From contig CAZCBX010000014.1 in assembly GCA_964497185.1 (NCBI GenBank), forward strand, positions 1-64,000: a stretch of 64,000 bases of DNA. Direction: 5' to 3'. The notes under the pieces were generated by a model. That model saw only the letters and a program-made list of their open reading frames with translations, was not told where the DNA came from and did not search any database. The stretch is from CAZCBX01 sp964497185 (lineage in GTDB: Bacteria > Bdellovibrionota_G > JALEGL01 > JAGRMV01). Below are positions 44,536 to 53,386 of this stretch, in pieces. The translations under genes and the position numbers were made by a program. The first letter of the stretch is position 1. Each line of letters starts with the position of its first letter.

Positions 44536-44958
44536 CTATCCGGCTGTGGCAATAACTTTAAATTCAACCGCGATGGGCGTGGGCAAACTGCCCACTTCAA
44601 TGGTGGTTCGCGTGGGGCCTATGCTGGCAAAAGTGGCGTTGTAAACTTCGTTAAAACCTTGAAAGTGATTTTTCATATCGGTTAAAAATACTTGCACGTC
44701 GACCACGTTTTCTAGTTTGGTGCCACTGGCTTCACAAATCATGCGCACGTTATCAATCACCGCTTGCGTTTGTCGGCGGATATCATGATGGGTCACCTGT
44801 CCAGACGCATCAAAGGTGACACCCGGAATATCCGACGTGCCTTTTTGGCGTGGGCCCACGCCTGATAGAAAAATCAGATCGCCCACGCGCCGAGCATGGG
44901 GGTATGCACCCACGGCTTCTGGGGCATCTTGACTGTCATATTTTTGTTGATTGCTCAT
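44536..44958 (-). CDS. RidA-family protein, probable 2-aminomuconate deaminase
   Basis: 140 residues of the YjgF/RidA fold: PEAVGAYPHARRVGDLIFLSGVGPRQ, DIRRQTQAVIDNVRMICEASG and VVDVQVFLTDMKNHF. Length and context (directly after a 2-aminomuconate-semialdehyde dehydrogenase-like gene, 12 bases) match the deaminases of 3-hydroxyanthranilate and 2-aminophenol degradation clusters, which turn 2-aminomuconate into 4-oxalocrotonate and ammonia. The specific reaction is inferred from neighbours. Confidence 0.78.
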   Translation of the reverse strand: MSNQQKYDSQDAPEAVGAYPHARRVGDLIFLSGVGPRQKGTSDIPGVTFDASGQVTHHDIRRQTQAVIDNVRMICEASGTKLENVVDVQVFLTDMKNHFQGFNEVYNATFASIGPTRTTIEVGSLPTPIAVEFKVIATAG

Positions 44959-44970
44959 ACACGGTCTTTC

Positions 44971-46419
44971 TTAGAGTATAGGTTTGATACAAATGGTTTT
45001 GGTTTCACTGTAAAAATCGAGTGAGTGATCGCCACCCTCACGGCCCATGCCCGACGCCTTCATGCCTCCAAACGGCACGCGCAAATCACGCAAAAGCCAT
45101 GTGTTGATCCATACGGTTGCCGTTTCAAGCGCTTGGGCCATTTTTATGGCAAGATTTTTATCTTGGGTAAAAATGCTGCTGCATAAGCCATAAGGACAGC
45201 GATTGACACGATCAACCGCTTCCATCGGATCATCAAAGGATTCGAGCGTAATCACGGGGCCGAAAATTTCTTCATGGTGCAAGGGGTGCTCGGTGGGCAC
45301 ATTGGATAAAATGGTGGGGCGAAGGTAATAGCCCTCGGGGTTTTGTGTGCAAACTTCTATGTTTTCATCCCCTGTCAATAACGTTGCGCCGGCCGAAAGC
45401 CATGCTTGAATGCAGCCCTGTACTTTTTGTAAATGTTCTTTGGACACCAGCGGACCCATAAAAGAATCTTCGTGACTGGGGTGACCCACCACCAATTTTT
45501 TGGTTTTTTGAACCAACTTTTCTGTAAATGCGTCGATGATGGACGCATGAACCAGCACTCTTTCAGCACAAAGACATATTTCTCCTTGGTTTAAAAAAGC
45601 GGCCCGAATCACGGTATCTATGGTTTCATCTAAGGGCGCGTCGCCGTGTACAATCAAAGGGTTTTTTCCACCCAGCTCCAACGATGTTTTTTTCATGGAG
45701 GCGGCCGCGCTTTGCGCAATTTTTTTTCCAGTGCTGCTGCCACCTGTAAACGAAATCAAAGCAACATCTGGGTGATCAATCAGCGCAGCACCCACATTTG
45801 GGCCATCGCCATGCACAATGTTGAATACACCTGGCTTCAATCCAACCGCCTGGGTGACTTCGGCCAAAAGATTGGCGGTCATGGGCGTGATCTCGGATGG
45901 TTTGCACACCACGACATTGCCCATGGCAAGTGCAGGTGCCACCTTCCAGGTCAGCAAATAAATTGGGAGATTCCATGGGGTGATCAACCCACACACGCCC
46001 ACCGGCTGTCGAATCACCTGATGCTCCACTTGATCTTGGCGGGGATACGCATCTGTTGGCTTGGATAAAATATGGTTGGCAAAGAAACGAAAGTTTTCAA
46101 TGGCGCGGGCGATGTCCATTTGCTTGGCCAGCCATTGTGGTTTCCCGTTGTCTTTGGATTCAGCGCATGCAAATTCGTCCAGCCTTTTTTCAATTTCGTT
46201 GGCGATGGCATGCAACATTTCAGACCGTGTGCGCATGTTTGTTTGGGTCCAGTGAGGCAGAGCATTCATGGCTGCATTGACTGCCAAATCCACGTCTTGC
46301 TGATTTGAAGCGCTGACCTGTGCGTACACATGGCCATCCGCAGGATTAAAAACATCCATCGTGCGACCAGACAGCGAAGGTTGAAAAGAGCCTTCGATAA
46401 AATTGGTGATCTGCTTCAC
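44971..46419 (-). CDS. aldehyde dehydrogenase, probable 2-aminomuconic-semialdehyde dehydrogenase
   Basis: 482 residues from GTG 46419 (reading MKQITNFIEGSF, a typical family start). A longer frame begins at ATG 46476; neither has a clear ribosome site. NAD-binding ITPWNLPIYLLTWK and FTGGSSTGKKIA, general base in LELGGKNP, catalytic cysteine in NQGEICLCAERV. The GEICLC form is that of 2-hydroxy/2-aminomuconic semialdehyde dehydrogenases. It would oxidise 2-aminomuconate semialdehyde, the product of ACMSD encoded divergently next door. Confidence 0.83.
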   Translation of the reverse strand: MKQITNFIEGSFQPSLSGRTMDVFNPADGHVYAQVSASNQQDVDLAVNAAMNALPHWTQTNMRTRSEMLHAIANEIEKRLDEFACAESKDNGKPQWLAKQMDIARAIENFRFFANHILSKPTDAYPRQDQVEHQVIRQPVGVCGLITPWNLPIYLLTWKVAPALAMGNVVVCKPSEITPMTANLLAEVTQAVGLKPGVFNIVHGDGPNVGAALIDHPDVALISFTGGSSTGKKIAQSAAASMKKTSLELGGKNPLIVHGDAPLDETIDTVIRAAFLNQGEICLCAERVLVHASIIDAFTEKLVQKTKKLVVGHPSHEDSFMGPLVSKEHLQKVQGCIQAWLSAGATLLTGDENIEVCTQNPEGYYLRPTILSNVPTEHPLHHEEIFGPVITLESFDDPMEAVDRVNRCPYGLCSSIFTQDKNLAIKMAQALETATVWINTWLLRDLRVPFGGMKASGMGREGGDHSLDFYSETKTICIKPIL

Positions 46420-46529
46420 CTTCCCGTTGTAAATCGATGCTTGTTTTAGGGCAAGTTTTTCAAAAAGGCCGCACATGAAATCGCGATGTACAGCTTCTGG
46501 TTCTTTTGGTAGGCTGTTGGCCTATGATC

Positions 46530-47027
46530 ATGCCGTTTCATTTAAAAACCTGGTTGGAAGAAAATCAGGACAAACTCAAACCGCCGGTCAGCAACTGTGA
46601 AATTTTTCCCGACAGCGATTTTATTGTGATGGTTGTCGGAGGCCCCAACCAGCGGGATGATTACCACATCAATCAAGGTCCCGAATTTTTCTATCAGCTG
46701 CAAGGCGAGATGAAACTTCGCATACTGGAAGAAGGCCAGCCCAAAGACCTGGTTATTGGGGAGGGCGATGTTTTTGTACTGCCGTCTAACGTACCGCACA
46801 GCCCTCAACGAAAGGCCGACACCATTGGTTTGGTGATTGAGGAAAAAAGAAAAGCGGGACAGGAGGACGGATTTTTATGGATTTGCAGCCAATGTCATAC
46901 AAAATTGTATGAGGAGTTCATTCACGTGCAAGACATTGTCAAACAGCTGCCTGAAGTTTTTTCTCGTTTTTATGACAACCCTCAACACACCACCTGCTCC
47001 AACTGCGGACACGTGGCAACGAGATAA
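46530..47027 (+). CDS. nbaC: 3-hydroxyanthranilate 3,4-dioxygenase
   Basis: 165 residues from ATG 46530 (MPFHLKTWL); ATG 46524 is an alternative. The iron ligands are H46, E52 and H90, with R42, R94 and E105 for the substrate, all at the spacing I recall for the Cupriavidus enzyme. Two CxxC pairs (C119/C122 and C156/C159) form the rubredoxin-like second iron site of bacterial HAAO. It opens the ring of 3-hydroxyanthranilate to aminocarboxymuconate semialdehyde. The gene for the next enzyme starts 3 bases after its stop. Confidence 0.93.
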   Translation: MPFHLKTWLEENQDKLKPPVSNCEIFPDSDFIVMVVGGPNQRDDYHINQGPEFFYQLQGEMKLRILEEGQPKDLVIGEGDVFVLPSNVPHSPQRKADTIGLVIEEKRKAGQEDGFLWICSQCHTKLYEEFIHVQDIVKQLPEVFSRFYDNPQHTTCSNCGHVATR

Positions 47028-47029
47028 GC

Positions 47030-48043
47030 ATGCTATCCATTGACATCCACACCCACATCCTGCCTAAAAACATTCCCGCCTGGGCCAAACAGTTTGGGTA
47101 TGGCGGCTTTATAGAGCTAGACCATCATAAACCCTGTTGTGCCAAAATGATGTTGGACGATGGGCATTTTTTTAGAGAAATCGAAAGCAACTGTTGGGAC
47201 CCCCAACAACGAATCACCGAATGCGATCAGCTGCAAGTGCAGGTGCAGGTGCTTTCTACGGTTCCTGTAATGTTTAGCTACTGGACGAAACCCAAAGATG
47301 GTTTGGACGTGGCTCGTTTTTTAAATGATCACATTGCTTCCATCGTGCGCGATCATCCCAAACGTTTTGTGGGCTTGGGCACCTTGCCCATGCAAGATCC
47401 AACACTGGCGGTTGAAGAGCTGCATCGATGCGTGAACGAGCTTGGCCTTGCTGGCGCTCAGATTGGCACCCATATCAACGACATCAATTTAGACAATGCC
47501 GATTTATTCCCCGTTTTCGAACAAGCGCAAGCCTTAAACGCATGTATTTTTGTGCACCCCTGGGACATGATGGGCAAGCAAACATTGACCAAGTATTGGT
47601 TGCCTTGGCTGGTGGGCATGCCTGCTGAAAGTTCGCGGGCCATTTGCAGCTTAATTTTTGGCGGTGTGCTTGAGCGGCTTCCCAACTTAAAAATTGCGTT
47701 TGCCCATGGTGGCGGCTCTTTTCCCGCAACGCTCGGTCGCATTGAACATGGGTTTCATGTCAGACCTGATCTCTGTGCCATTGACAACAACGTTAACCCA
47801 CGCAAATACGTCAAGCAAATGTACGTAGACTCGTTGGTTCATGACCCCCATGCGCTTCGCTTCTTAATTGATCTTTTTGGCACAAGCCAAATTGCGCTGG
47901 GCAGCGACTATCCTTTTCCTTTGGGCGAACATCGACCCGGTGAGCTCATCAAACAAATTGAATTGAGTGAAGTGGATCGTGCCAAACTGCTTCACGAAAA
48001 CGCCCTGCGTTGGCTCGGCATGCGCAAAGAGCAATTTCTTTAA
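47030..48043 (+). CDS. nbaD: 2-amino-3-carboxymuconate-6-semialdehyde decarboxylase (ACMSD)
   Basis: 337 residues, amidohydrolase fold. Metal ligands H7, H9 (DIHTH), H176 (VHPWD) and D293 (GSDYPFPLGE), catalytic H226 (AFAHGGGSFP), and substrate arginine R49 (FFRE) all sit within two residues of the Pseudomonas enzyme positions as I recall them. It removes the carboxyl group from the HAAO product, steering it away from quinolinate. With HAAO upstream and the dehydrogenase and deaminase genes on the other strand it forms a four-step 3-hydroxyanthranilate pathway. Confidence 0.93.
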   Translation: MLSIDIHTHILPKNIPAWAKQFGYGGFIELDHHKPCCAKMMLDDGHFFREIESNCWDPQQRITECDQLQVQVQVLSTVPVMFSYWTKPKDGLDVARFLNDHIASIVRDHPKRFVGLGTLPMQDPTLAVEELHRCVNELGLAGAQIGTHINDINLDNADLFPVFEQAQALNACIFVHPWDMMGKQTLTKYWLPWLVGMPAESSRAICSLIFGGVLERLPNLKIAFAHGGGSFPATLGRIEHGFHVRPDLCAIDNNVNPRKYVKQMYVDSLVHDPHALRFLIDLFGTSQIALGSDYPFPLGEHRPGELIKQIELSEVDRAKLLHENALRWLGMRKEQFL

Positions 48044-48051
48044 AATGGTTT

Positions 48052-49227
48052 TTATGCTGCGTCGCCAGCCTTGGGTAGACTGAAATAAAACGTTGTGCCT
48101 TCGTTTTCAATGGAGTTAAGCCATATCTGGCCGTCATGTCGTTGAATGATTTTTTTGCAGATGCTTAGCCCAATTCCGGTGCCTTGGTATTGACCTTTGG
48201 CATGGAGCCGGCGAAACACTTCAAAAATTTGCTCTTGAAATTCCTCGCGAATGCCAATGCCATTGTCTTGAACGCCAAAAACATAGCGTTGAGGCTCTTC
48301 TCTACCAAAAATACGAATCACGGGACCACGATCTTCGGGAATAAATTTTATGGCGTTGGTCACCAAATTTTGAAAAACTTGACTTAGCAAAGCAGACCCT
48401 TGGGGCACATGGGGCAATGGATCAACACTCCATATCACTTTTTTTTCATTCAACTGTTGTTTCAATGTGTCCATGGTGTTCGCCACCACGCGATTCATAT
48501 CAATGGGCTCGAAACTCAAGCTTTGTTTACTCGCACGCGATAAAGCAAGCAAATCAGTAATCAGTTGCTTCATCCGTTCGGCCGCATTTTTAACAATAGA
48601 AAAGTGTTTTTGCGTATCTTCATCAAATGCATTGGGGTTTTCTTCTTCAATGATGTCAATAAAGGTAAGAATTTTTCGAATGGGTTCTTGCAAGTCATGC
48701 GACGCACTGTATGCGAATTGCTCTAGGTCTTCGTTGGCTTGATTGAGCTTTTCATTGGCTTTTTCCAATTTGATTCGCTGTTCATTGATTTCTTGAAGAC
48801 GCGCGGCAATCGTTTGTTCCAAACTGGCCGATAAATCGCGATACTTTTTTTCTGACTCAGCCAGCTGCTTGTTTTTTTGTCGCTCCATTTGCAGGCTTTT
48901 GTCGCTCGACTCCACATACAATTGAAACACTTGCGCCACCAGCAACACGCACAAAATAGACAATAACCGATTGAGCCAGTCGATCCAGACTTCTGGTGAA
49001 GATTCAGAAATCAGCAAGCCCACAATATTTAAAGAGACGCACAGAACCGTCACCCTGGTCAGTGCTTTGGCCTCTCCGATGAGAAAGGCCGTGAGCAAAA
49101 TAATCAATACGTATGCGGCGCCCATGGCCACACTTCCAGGGGTTAGATAATCAAGCAGAAAAAATATGCCGGCAAAACTGCCAATGACAACATAGTAAAG
49201 CCGATGGGTGAGCGCCGACGAGGTCAC
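48052..49227 (-). CDS. membrane sensor histidine kinase, partner of the ethylene-receptor-like protein
   Basis: 391 residues. The first 105 residues hold about four hydrophobic segments of their own. A coiled coil (about 110-170) leads to the phospho-acceptor H177 in YSASHDLQEPIRKI. The ATPase domain has NAIKFIPED (N box), VQDNGIGI (G1) and GTGIGLSICKKI (G2). There is no receiver domain and no response regulator next to it. The GTG start overlaps the stop of the upstream ethylene-binding-domain gene (GTGA), so the two products are made together and probably form one receptor. Confidence 0.9.
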   Translation of the reverse strand: MTSSALTHRLYYVVIGSFAGIFFLLDYLTPGSVAMGAAYVLIILLTAFLIGEAKALTRVTVLCVSLNIVGLLISESSPEVWIDWLNRLLSILCVLLVAQVFQLYVESSDKSLQMERQKNKQLAESEKKYRDLSASLEQTIAARLQEINEQRIKLEKANEKLNQANEDLEQFAYSASHDLQEPIRKILTFIDIIEEENPNAFDEDTQKHFSIVKNAAERMKQLITDLLALSRASKQSLSFEPIDMNRVVANTMDTLKQQLNEKKVIWSVDPLPHVPQGSALLSQVFQNLVTNAIKFIPEDRGPVIRIFGREEPQRYVFGVQDNGIGIREEFQEQIFEVFRRLHAKGQYQGTGIGLSICKKIIQRHDGQIWLNSIENEGTTFYFSLPKAGDAA

Positions 49228-49613
49228 TGTTTTTTGGTTTCTTGTGCTTTTTGAAGCACATCAATGACTTTGGGCAGTAAAGGAAGCATGGCGATGGCTG
49301 TAAGAATGGATGCTACGGCTGTGATGGCTTTTACAATGCCCGAAAGATAATACTCCGATTGCCATATGTTGACCACTTCCATCAGGTGGGTGGTGCCACA
49401 GGCGACAATAAAAATGGCAAACGAAATAAATATCCAGTTAAACGGCAGTGCGCCTTTCGATTTACGCACGACATAGACCAAAATCAGGGGAATGGAATAA
49501 TACGCCAATATAATGATGGCATCTGAAATCACGTGCAAAAGAATAAGATCGGGTTTCCATAAATAACAGTGTCCATGGGGCATAAAACCCACCGCTTCAA
49601 ATACATGATTCAT
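49224..49613 (-). CDS. stand-alone ethylene-receptor (ETR1-type) copper/ethylene-binding membrane domain
   Basis: 129 residues from ATG 49613 (AAGGA 8 bases upstream; ATG 49622 is less well placed). Three membrane helices. Segments VISDAIIILAYYSIP and FIVACGTTHLME line up with Arabidopsis ETR1 helices 1 and 2. All seven ETR1 residues I recall as needed for binding are kept: D31, Y38, I41, P42, I69, C72 and H76 (ETR1 D25, Y32, I35, P36, I62, C65, H69), with one extra residue in the loop. C72 and H76 would hold Cu(I). An N-terminal part FMPHGHCYLW is typical of bacterial members. Normally this domain is fused to GAF/kinase parts; here it ends after helix 3, with the kinase as a separate gene. 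Confidence 0.9.
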   Translation of the reverse strand: MNHVFEAVGFMPHGHCYLWKPDLILLHVISDAIIILAYYSIPLILVYVVRKSKGALPFNWIFISFAIFIVACGTTHLMEVVNIWQSEYYLSGIVKAITAVASILTAIAMLPLLPKVIDVLQKAQETKKQ

Positions 49614-49725
49614 CCCGTTCATCCTTATTGCTTACTTTTTAATTTTGAACATTCACTCCAAAGAAAAGACTATAAAAATTCTTTCTATGAGGGAAGAGAA
49701 AACAAGGGTCTTTCATTGGTTGCAC

Positions 49726-50508
49726 CTACAAACAAGGGGTACGCCCACCATCGACTGGCACGTTGATTCCATTGATGTAGCCTGCTGCCGGACTGGCTAA
49801 AAATGCCACGGCAGCAGCCACTTCTTCAGGCTGCGCAAGCCGACCAGCAGGCACTTGGGATAACCATTGCTGATAAATTTCATCTGTAGTTTTTTTCAAT
49901 CGTTGTGCAGCATTGGCTTGAAGCTGTTCCAAGCGACTGGTTTGTGTGAACCCAGGCAATACATTGTTGACCGTAATCCCATCTTTGGCGACCTCCATGG
50001 CCAACGTTTTAGACCATGAAGCCACCGCACCGCGGATGGTGTTGGATACACCCAAATTGGCAATGGGTGCTTTGACCGAAGTGGAAATGATGTTCACAAT
50101 CCGACCATAACCTGCGCTTTGCATGCCGGGCAGCACGGACTGCACGAGTTTTTGATTGGCCAACACGTGCAAACGAAATGCTTGTTCAAATTCTTCCACA
50201 TCTGCTTTTGCGATGGGGCCCCCTGGCGGCCCACCTGCATTGCACACCAAGATTTGAAAAGGACCTTGCACGTCAATGGCTTGCTTGATCGAAGTTGAAA
50301 TGTCATCGGTTACAAGTAAATCCATGGGCAAAATGGCGTGTTGGCCCGAAGGATTTAATTTTTTTTGCACTGCTTGCAAACGCGGCTGATCTCGGGCCAC
50401 CAGTGTTACATTGGCCCCCAGTTCTGCCAATTCAATGGCAACTGCGGCACCAATGCCTTTGGAAGCACCACACACCAACGCATTTTTATTTTTTAATGAA
50501 TGATTCAT
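49726..50508 (-). CDS. short-chain dehydrogenase/reductase-family protein with altered catalytic motif
   Basis: 260 residues. The nucleotide-binding motif is GASKGIG (14-20), then CNAGGPPGG, and the serine of the triad in IISTS. The usual Tyr-x3-Lys is replaced by Ser-x3-Arg (S155-R159 in LGVSNTIRGAV). The sequence around it (SVKAPIANLGVSN) resembles a known SDR branch with this change, so it may still act. It lies 58 bases upstream-strand of murC's end and beside the 3-hydroxyanthranilate genes; a role there is only a guess. Confidence 0.82.
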   Translation of the reverse strand: MNHSLKNKNALVCGASKGIGAAVAIELAELGANVTLVARDQPRLQAVQKKLNPSGQHAILPMDLLVTDDISTSIKQAIDVQGPFQILVCNAGGPPGGPIAKADVEEFEQAFRLHVLANQKLVQSVLPGMQSAGYGRIVNIISTSVKAPIANLGVSNTIRGAVASWSKTLAMEVAKDGITVNNVLPGFTQTSRLEQLQANAAQRLKKTTDEIYQQWLSQVPAGRLAQPEEVAAAVAFLASPAAGYINGINVPVDGGRTPCL

Positions 50509-50565
50509 GTCTTTTTTGTAGCAGGCAGTGCCTGTAACGCAATTGAAAAAACTAGAATATTATGT

Positions 50566-51948
50566 TCAGGACCGCTGCTTGTGAGTCGTTTTTTTTGTAA
50601 ACATGTGAGCCGCTTGGGTAATGGATCCTGCGCCCATGGTGCAAATGACATCGCCTGGTTTTACTTTTTTTCCAATGGCCGTCACGCCCTCTTCTATGCT
50701 CTGAACCAAGTGGCAGTGGGTGTGATTACGCGCTTGAATGGTTTCTGCCAAATGCTCTGAGCTTATCCCTTCAATGGGCGTTTCACTGGCTTCGTATATG
50801 GGTGTAAGCCAAACATGATCCGCATAATCAAAAACTTCCACATGCTTCTGCCATGTGTCGCGCAGCCTTGTGTAGCGGTGAGGTTGATACAGCACATGCA
50901 CATTGGCCTGGCCTGCTTTTTTCTTTAATGCAATGAGCGTGGCTAGGATTTCAGTAGGGTGGTGTGCATAATCATCATACACGTCGGCGCCTTGGCATTG
51001 ACCATGATAATCCATGCGCCGATCAATGCCCTGAAATGTTTTTAGGCTTTCCGTGATGGCTTCAGGCTTTAGACCCAGTCGGAGTCCTACGCCCACTGCA
51101 CAGAGCGCATTTAACACATTGTGTTTGCCCAGCATAGGCAAGGTCAAGGTGGTTAACAAATCTTTGGCATTCCATACGTCAAACATCATGGAGCGCTTTT
51201 TGACCCGAATGCTATCGGCACGAATCATCGCTTTCATGTTGGTGCCCACGGTCATCACGGGTTTATTGACATGCTCCAGCAAGGAATGAACTTCAGGATC
51301 ATCAATGCATAAAATACTCAAACCATCAAATGGAATGGAATTGGCAAATTGCGTAAACGCCTGTTTTAAATTGGCAAAATCACCGTAGTGATTCAAATGC
51401 TCATGGTCGATGTTGGTCATCACCGAAACTTCGGGCAAAAGCTGTAAAAATGATCCGTCACTTTCGTCGCTTTCGGCAACAAACCAGTCGGATTTGCCCA
51501 CATAAGCATTGCTCTGCTTTCGTTTAAGCCGGCCTCCCAGCACAAAGGTGGGATCGAGATCGTTGTCGAGCATCATGTGGGCAATCATGGAGGTGGTGGT
51601 GGTTTTGCCATGTGATCCAGCCACCACCACCGATCTTTTTTTACGCATCAGCTCAGCCATCATTTCAGCTCGGCGCAATATCGGAATGTTTTGGGCTTTG
51701 GCTGCCTGAAGTTCAGGATTGGATGCAGGCACCGCAGAGGAATAAACCACCACGGTTGCGCCCTGAATGTTTTGCGCATGATGGCCTTTAAAAAGTCGTG
51801 CCCCTTTTTGACTGAGTTTGACGGTTTCTTGATTGGATCGCAAATCGCTGCCCTGAACCGTGTATCCCAAATCCAATAATACGTCGGCAATGGCCGACAT
51901 GCCAATGCCGGCGATGCCAACAAAATGAATGTGTTGATCTGCGTGCAT
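50566..51948 (-). CDS. murC: UDP-N-acetylmuramate--L-alanine ligase
   Basis: 460 residues. IHFVGIAGIGMSAIADVL (N-terminal Rossmann), ATP loop VVAGSHGKTTTTSM, VAESDESDGSFLQL, DHEHLNHYG and YDDYAHHPTEI. It adds the first amino acid to UDP-MurNAc. It starts 9 bases after murG. The cluster is broken directly after this gene: the next dcw member, murB, is about 10.8 kb further on. Confidence 0.96.
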   Translation of the reverse strand: MHADQHIHFVGIAGIGMSAIADVLLDLGYTVQGSDLRSNQETVKLSQKGARLFKGHHAQNIQGATVVVYSSAVPASNPELQAAKAQNIPILRRAEMMAELMRKKRSVVVAGSHGKTTTTSMIAHMMLDNDLDPTFVLGGRLKRKQSNAYVGKSDWFVAESDESDGSFLQLLPEVSVMTNIDHEHLNHYGDFANLKQAFTQFANSIPFDGLSILCIDDPEVHSLLEHVNKPVMTVGTNMKAMIRADSIRVKKRSMMFDVWNAKDLLTTLTLPMLGKHNVLNALCAVGVGLRLGLKPEAITESLKTFQGIDRRMDYHGQCQGADVYDDYAHHPTEILATLIALKKKAGQANVHVLYQPHRYTRLRDTWQKHVEVFDYADHVWLTPIYEASETPIEGISSEHLAETIQARNHTHCHLVQSIEEGVTAIGKKVKPGDVICTMGAGSITQAAHMFTKKTTHKQRS

Positions 51949-51957
51949 CCTGATGTC

Positions 51958-53028
51958 TTATCGCAAGCTTAAAAAATCTTCCAGAATATCCGAAAGGGCG
52001 TGGGGTTTATCCAGCACCCGCAAGGCTTGGCGCATTTTTTCTTGAAACTCCCAAGTCATCTCCGTTAAAGCATGGTCGAGTCGTTCGGGTGTGAGTTCTT
52101 TTTGCTCAATCAGCTGCGCCCCACCGATTGCCACGAGACTTTGGGCGTTTTTAAGTTGATGCTGGTCGGCAGCGGAGGGCAGGGGGATCAAAATGCTGGG
52201 CAAGCCCGCTGCGGCAAATTCCAATATGCTTGAGCCCGATCGGCCAATGACCATGTGACTCTGTGCATACACCGACACCATATCTTCAAAAAAAGGCGCA
52301 ACAGTTGCATTGGCTTGAGGCATCGCTTGATACCGAGCCTCAATGGCCTGATAATCACGGGCCCCAGTTTGGTGAAACCAGCGCGCTTGGGTTTGCCACT
52401 TTGGATGGGTTTCGAGCAAAGTACAAATTGCATGATTGAGGTGCATGGCCCCTTGGGATCCACCCAGTACGGCGATGGTTAAAGGCTCTTGTTTCAATGG
52501 CGCAGCTTGACACGCATGAATTTCAGGCCGCAGCAGGTGACCAAAATTTTTTACTTTATTGGCAGCAAACCATTGCGCAGCATGATCAAAAACCACATAC
52601 ACGCGGTTTACGAATTTTCCCAGCACCTTGTTGGAAAAACCTGGCACACTGTTGGGCTCAAGAATGGCTGTCGGAATTTTCATCAGCGTGGCCAAAAGCA
52701 TGATGGGACCAGAGGCATAGCCTCCGATGCCAAACAACCGATCGGGTTTGTATTTGCGTAGCAGGCAAAAAGAGACCCATAGTGCTTTGGGAATTTGAAG
52801 CATGGCTTTAAAACGTTGATGCAACGACCCTGAGGTAAACCCACCGATGTCGAGCAATTCAATGTCAAACCCATGGGCCGGCACCCACTTTTCTTCAAAT
52901 TTTCCGCGCGCGCCTACAAATACGCAGCGATATCCTTTTTTTTGGAGACCGCAGGCAAGAACATAAGCGGGGATAACATGTCCGCCCGTTCCGCCTGCCG
53001 CCAGTAAAATGGTTTTTTCTTTACCCAT
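51958..53028 (-). CDS. murG: UDP-N-acetylglucosamine--lipid II precursor transferase
   Basis: 356 residues from ATG 53028 (AGGGG 6 bases upstream). LLAAGGTGGHVIPAYVLA, GIGGYASGPIM, VLGGSQGAMHLNHAI, GRSGSSILEFAAAGLPSILIPLP are MurG hallmarks. It adds GlcNAc to lipid I at the inner membrane face. A 355-base gap separates it from the small gene upstream, so it may have its own promoter. Confidence 0.95.
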   Translation of the reverse strand: MGKEKTILLAAGGTGGHVIPAYVLACGLQKKGYRCVFVGARGKFEEKWVPAHGFDIELLDIGGFTSGSLHQRFKAMLQIPKALWVSFCLLRKYKPDRLFGIGGYASGPIMLLATLMKIPTAILEPNSVPGFSNKVLGKFVNRVYVVFDHAAQWFAANKVKNFGHLLRPEIHACQAAPLKQEPLTIAVLGGSQGAMHLNHAICTLLETHPKWQTQARWFHQTGARDYQAIEARYQAMPQANATVAPFFEDMVSVYAQSHMVIGRSGSSILEFAAAGLPSILIPLPSAADQHQLKNAQSLVAIGGAQLIEQKELTPERLDHALTEMTWEFQEKMRQALRVLDKPHALSDILEDFLSLR

Positions 53029-53031
53029 CAA

Positions 53032-53386
53032 TTGCCCCTTGCCTCTTTTTCATTACACGTTCCGCTTTCGAGGCTTTTAGCTTTGATCCTACGCCATGTT
53101 ATCCGGAACGACTTTTGACGCATGATTTTGGCAGTGGCCTTCGCCACTGCTGACTGATTGACGCCATTGTAAATGGTTAACGGTCAATCTAAAAGAAAGA
53201 TTAACACACCAGTGTTATCTAGCGAAATAACGTGAATATAAGATGAGGGGTGGTTTAAAACCAAGGCGTTTGCTTCCAACACCAATTCAGGTTGGTTGCA
53301 TCATTGGATGAGGGTTCAGTCCAATACCGTGCAACCCATATCGATTGCAGGCTCATGGATGGGCATTGTAAATTGTCGCTTGCTGA
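53032..53386. promoter_or_regulatory. spacer upstream of murG with hairpins
   Basis: 355 bases with no gene. It contains a stem GCAGTGGC-CTTC-GCCACTGC (53131-53150), a longer-range pair CGTTCCG/CGGAACG (53058-53064 and 53104-53110), and a palindrome TGGTTT-A-AAACCA (53251-53263). These could form a structured leader for murG on the minus strand; no known riboswitch class is recognisable. Confidence 0.3.

Noticed and set aside
49224..49622. Ethylene-receptor domain and kinase as one gene broken by a frameshift
   Set aside because: The GTGA overlap is a normal coupling pattern, the small protein has a good ribosome site and a natural end after helix 3, and the kinase has its own membrane helices and start.
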